Assembly (NCBI RefSeq): GCF_000711895.1
Contig: NZ_JONO01000047.1
Coordinates: forward strand, 1 to 38,231
Direction: 5' to 3'
DNA from: Photorhabdus australis DSM 17609
Lineage (GTDB): Bacteria > Pseudomonadota > Gammaproteobacteria > Enterobacterales > Enterobacteriaceae
DNA: 38,231 nucleotides
In this document: one piece after another, positions 35,292-38,231 of the stretch
Numbering within the stretch: position 1 is the first letter of the stretch
How the letters are laid out: every line of letters starts with the position of its first letter
Position numbers and translations under genes: made by a program
Notes under the pieces: model-generated
The model's database searches: none
What the model was told of the DNA's origin: nothing
Seen by the model: only the letters and a program-made list of their open reading frames with translations

Positions 35292-36503
35292 ATGCAGAAT
35301 AAAAACAAGCTATTATCCTCTGATATAATATCTATCTTTGGTACAGGAATAAGTGAAATAGCGCTTATTTCACTGGTATATTCAATCACGAAATCGGAAA
35401 TAGATACGTCTTTAATGGTATCTATAAGGCTAATGGCGAGTATATTAGTTTTTGCGGTTATTGGTGGGCTAACTGCTCGGTTTAATATGCGAACTATTTG
35501 TATTTATTCAGATTTATTTCGAGCGGTAATAATATTCTTTGCTGTGTTTGTGAATAATATATATTTATTGTTTTTCATATCTTTCCTTCTGTCATTTCTT
35601 TCAGGTTTAAATATATCGATAAGGTCAGTGGCATATCAGGTATTTGTCAGTTCAGAAGAAAGAGTTGCTTTTATATCAAAGCAACAATTCTATTATGGTC
35701 TCTTCTCTATATCTTCTCCATTGATAGCCGGATTTTTGATAAATATAACTTCGATACGTTTCTTATTTATTATTGAATCAATATGTTTTCTTTTATCAAT
35801 GATACTTCTCTTTATTGTTGGCGATTGGGGAACTAAAACAGAGAAAAAAGATATTATTATGAAATATGGCGGTTTAGAATATATTATCAAGAATAATACC
35901 CAGAGAAATATATTATTATTCAGGATAAGTATTTTAACTGCAATGGTATCATACCAGGTGATTTCAACTTATATAATAACTTCTAGCTATACAATAATTG
36001 TCTCTTTATTTAGTGGATTATATTCGTTTTCTTTTTCTGATTTAGTCGCTTATTTTTCCTTTGTAGCTTCTGTTTCAATGTTATTTGGTTCTTATTTGTC
36101 TGGTGCTTATTTTAATATAAACAAGTTAAAAAAATCTTTCTTTCTTGGTTCTTTCTTAATTGCAGTTGGCAGTATTTTTTGGGCTATACCTTTGTCAAGA
36201 ATTACCCTGTTATACTATACTTTGGGAACTATGCTTATTTTTATCGGACTTTCTTTTTTAAGGATATCTCTTTACACATCAGGGCAAGAGCTGACACCAG
36301 AAAAATATTTTGCGAAAATAATATCGTCTTCGGATGCAATTTCAAGAAGCTACCAGTCAGCTTTTGGTATTATAGTAATAGGTTTAATCCCTTTGCTGGG
36401 AAGTAGTGTTTTATTTATCTTTTTTGCAATGTGTTCTTTAAGTTCAGTTTTTGTTTCGAAAAAAATAAGTGCTGAAGTTGAGAATAAATTAACTGTGGAA
36501 TAA
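35292..36503 (+). CDS. MFS efflux transporter, Mef/MFS_3-like
   Basis: A 403-residue membrane protein with about 11-12 hydrophobic helices and a cytoplasmic loop near 180-200 (GDWGTKTEKKDIIMK). It has a major-facilitator layout resembling the macrolide/enterobactin exporter group (MFS_3): the first-loop GGLTARFNMRT region has the G-x-L-x-D-R-like spacing, and TPEKYFAKIISSSDAISRS resembles the later conserved loop of that group. Substrate unknown. It is markedly more AT-rich than neighbours (many ATA and TTA codons) and interrupts the E. coli thrC-yaaA-yaaJ-talB order, so it was probably acquired. AGGA lies six bases before the ATG. Confidence 0.85.
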   Translation: MQNKNKLLSSDIISIFGTGISEIALISLVYSITKSEIDTSLMVSIRLMASILVFAVIGGLTARFNMRTICIYSDLFRAVIIFFAVFVNNIYLLFFISFLLSFLSGLNISIRSVAYQVFVSSEERVAFISKQQFYYGLFSISSPLIAGFLINITSIRFLFIIESICFLLSMILLFIVGDWGTKTEKKDIIMKYGGLEYIIKNNTQRNILLFRISILTAMVSYQVISTYIITSSYTIIVSLFSGLYSFSFSDLVAYFSFVASVSMLFGSYLSGAYFNINKLKKSFFLGSFLIAVGSIFWAIPLSRITLLYYTLGTMLIFIGLSFLRISLYTSGQELTPEKYFAKIISSSDAISRSYQSAFGIIVIGLIPLLGSSVLFIFFAMCSLSSVFVSKKISAEVENKLTVE

Positions 36504-36878
36504 TTAATTTTAAATAATAATTTTGGTCGTGACTTTAATTTATTGAATTCAATAAATTGAAGTCACTTATTTATGATTAGATTTGTTGACCAGGAAACTT
36601 TACCAGCCGGTAGTCTATAATAATGTCCTGATGTTTGAACTAAACTTACCTATGATTTTCAGCATTTATTGGAACAATAGTGTGCGGGTTGGTGCTGTTA
36701 ACTTGCCTGATTTGCATCAGGACGCATTTTAAGGAATTTGCAGTTGAAAACATTTGCGAATCAATTAACGATGAGTCATCGTTTTTACCGCCTTGCAGCA
36801 AGGTTTTACCGTGTTATTATCAAAGGATGGCGTAGCCACAAGGCCACAATTTCACGCATAACGATGAGATATGACAAA
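36504..36878. other. talB upstream region
   Basis: About 375 bases. It contains an inverted repeat AATTTATTGAATTC-AATAAATT type near 36535-36560, probably ending the MFS transcript, and a perfect small hairpin CCTGAT-TTGC-ATCAGG (36706-36721). The frame upstream of talB is open for 47 codons from 36738, but it is rich in Arg and His and not part of transaldolase, so I treat it as leader. Confidence 0.5.
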
Positions 36879-37832
36879 ATGACCGATAAACTAACTTCCT
36901 TGCGTAAACTGACAACCGTAGTCGCAGATACCGGGGATATTGCGGCGATGAAACTTTATCAGCCACAAGATGCTACGACTAACCCATCTTTGATCCTTAA
37001 CGCTGCACAGATCCCTGAATACCGCAAACTGATTGATGAAGCAATTACATGGGCGCGTGAACAGAGTAACTCTCGCGAGCAGCAGATTGTGGATGCCAGC
37101 GATAAACTGGCGGTGAATATTGGTTTGGAAATTCTGAAATTGATCCCAGGCCGTATCTCTACTGAAGTAGATGCTCGTCTGTCTTATGACACCGAAGCCA
37201 GCGTAGCTAAAGCTAAGCGTTTGATAAAGTTGTATAACGAAGCGGGTATCAGCAATGATCGCATTCTGATCAAACTGGCTTCAACCTGGCAGGGTATTCG
37301 CGCAGCTGAGCAGTTAGAAAAAGAAGGTATCAACTGTAACCTGACTCTGCTGTTCTCTTTTGCACAGGCGCGTGCTTGTGCTGAAGCAGGGGTTTATCTG
37401 ATTTCGCCATTCGTTGGTCGCATCCTTGACTGGTATAAAGAGAACAGCGATAAAAAAGAATTCGCGCCACACGAAGATCCAGGCGTCATTTCTGTGACCG
37501 AGATCTACCAATATTATAAGCAACATGGCTATGACACCGTTGTTATGGGAGCAAGTTTCCGTAATTCCGGTGAGATCCTGGAATTGGCGGGTTGTGACCG
37601 TTTGACTATTGCTCCTGCGTTATTGAAAGAATTATCCGAAGCTCAGGGTGAGGTTGAATGTAAACTGGGTTATACCGGTGAAGTTAAAGCGCGTCCAGAG
37701 CCACTGAATGAAGCTCAGTTCTATTGGGAACATCATCAGGATGCAATGGCAACAGAAAAACTGGCGGATGGTATCCGTAAGTTCGCTATAGATCAGGGCA
37801 AACTTGAGAAGATGATCGCTGATCTGCTGTAA
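36879..37832 (+). CDS. talB: Transaldolase B
   Basis: Moves a dihydroxyacetone unit between sugar phosphates in the non-oxidative pentose phosphate pathway. 317 residues, exactly the E. coli TalB length, starting [10 protein letters not shown]. The Schiff-base lysine is in [11 protein letters not shown] (Lys132), with Asp17 in VVADTGD. I chose ATG 36879 by homology; the ribosome binding site is weak (GATGAG about 12-16 bases upstream). Followed by a strong terminator. Confidence 0.97.
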   Translation: MTDKLTSLRKLTTVVADTGDIAAMKLYQPQDATTNPSLILNAAQIPEYRKLIDEAITWAREQSNSREQQIVDASDKLAVNIGLEILKLIPGRISTEVDARLSYDTEASVAKAKRLIKLYNEAGISNDRILIKLASTWQGIRAAEQLEKEGINCNLTLLFSFAQARACAEAGVYLISPFVGRILDWYKENSDKKEFAPHEDPGVISVTEIYQYYKQHGYDTVVMGASFRNSGEILELAGCDRLTIAPALLKELSEAQGEVECKLGYTGEVKARPEPLNEAQFYWEHHQDAMATEKLADGIRKFAIDQGKLEKMIADLL

Positions 37833-37862
37833 TGATAGGTCATAAACTATTCTTTTAGTTTT

Positions 37863-37889
37863 AAAGGCGGCATAATTAGCCGCCTTTTT
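37863..37889 (+). terminator. talB terminator and intron insertion site
   Basis: AAAGGCGGC (37863-37871) and GCCGCCTTT (37879-37887) pair around ATAATTA, followed by a T-run. The group II intron begins five bases after the T-run, at 37894, which is the usual target geometry of class C introns. Confidence 0.95.
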
Positions 37890-37893
37890 GCTA

Positions 37894-38231
37894 GTGCGCT
37901 GGGCATGGCGCGTTGCGCGTGAGCGCAACCGGGTTGGTTGTGGTGACCAAACCGGTGACTTGGAGGTGAAAGTCCTCTACACACCCGGTAAGGGGAAGTG
38001 TTAGCTGAACGGTAAGGGTGCCGTGGGTGACTGCGGATCTGAAGGAAACCGAAAGCAAAATGCTGGCCTGACGAACAGGAAGCGGTTTAGGCGGCACAGT
38101 GGGGTGAGGCGGCTAGTATCGTCAAAGCCCAATACTTACACGGAACGCTGTGACGTAAAGCCGACAGGTATAAGCAGGAAGGTCGCGTGAATTACCCCGG
38201 GAGCTCTGTTGTTCTGCCACTGTGCTACTGA
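37894..38231 (+). mobile_element. 5' part of a group II intron, probably class C (truncated by the window)
   Basis: Starts with GTGCGC, the conserved intron 5' end. In the same order as the Oceanobacillus iheyensis class C intron, as I recall it, come GGGCATGG, a GGTGAAAGTCC stem side, TTAGCTGAACG, AAGGGTGCCGTGG, GGATCTGAAGGAAACCGAA, GCAAA, CTGACGAACAGGAAGC, and later ATTACCCCGGGAGCTCTG. These are parts of domain I of the ribozyme. No open frame of a reverse transcriptase is reached; it should lie beyond the window, in domain IV. Short open frames across this stretch are chance. Activity cannot be judged from this part. Confidence 0.85.

Noticed and set aside
36738-36878. 47-codon N-terminal extension of talB in frame
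   Set aside because: The ATG at 36879 gives exactly the family length and N terminus; the extension is Arg/His-rich and has no counterpart in transaldolases.
37891-38097. 68-residue minus-strand open frame at the window end
   Set aside because: It lies across ribozyme domain I of the group II intron; structured RNA explains the sequence.
1-38231. CRISPR array, tRNA or rRNA genes
   Set aside because: No regularly spaced short repeats and no tRNA or rRNA sequence signatures were noticed by eye anywhere in the window.

Overview
The window looks like chromosome of an enteric gammaproteobacterium, most likely Photorhabdus or a close Morganellaceae relative. This is inferred from protein similarity recalled from memory, the moderately AT-rich DNA, an ERIC-type repeat family in three intergenic spacers and a type VI secretion effector island; no database search was possible. 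The backbone follows the E. coli order around the thr operon (deoCABD, ytjB/serB-radA-nadR, ettA, slt, trpR, yjjX, gpmB, rob, creA, arcA, thrLABC, yaaA, talB). Genes remembered from E. coli at the joints (yjjJ-lplA, creBCD, yaaJ) are missing, and different accessory material occupies those positions or neighbouring ones.

Region 1 (1-4600) is a minus-strand accessory island: a broken VgrG spike fragment, a small membrane protein, a class 3 lipase with the build of a type VI effector, and two paralogous lipoproteins that are probably its immunity proteins. A third, internally deleted immunity copy follows. Each extra immunity copy is preceded by a remnant of the lipase 3' end, which carries the Shine-Dalgarno sequence. 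Region 2 (4620-9330) is the deoxynucleoside catabolic operon deoC-deoA-deoB-deoD, with two CRP-like sites 52 bp apart upstream and a strong terminator at the end.

Region 3 (9333-13476) is accessory: a cystathionine beta-synthase/gamma-lyase pair (homocysteine to cysteine), an AT-rich spacer with a partial ERIC, a FitAB/VapBC-type toxin-antitoxin pair and a probable solo end of an IS605-type element. Region 4 (13477-17876) is ytjB divergent from serB-radA-nadR. Region 5 (17877-19325) is an AT-rich insert with an orphan MacB/LolD-like ATPase that has non-consensus catalytic motifs.

Region 6 (19330-26793) holds ettA, slt, trpR (with a Trp operator just before its start codon), yjjX, gpmB, rob and creA. 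Region 7 (26825-27780) is a decayed TnpB element plus an ERIC copy, where creBCD would sit in E. coli. Region 8 (27788-34003) holds arcA with an FNR-like site upstream, then the thr operon with a Thr/Ile-rich leader peptide and attenuator. Region 9 (34060-38231) holds yaaA, an AT-rich MFS exporter, talB with its terminator, and the 5' end of a group II intron (probably class C) inserted directly after that terminator and running off the window.

Most of the window is conserved housekeeping DNA. The parts that merit attention are the effector/immunity array, the orphan ATPase, the trpR operator placement and the mobile-element remnants.
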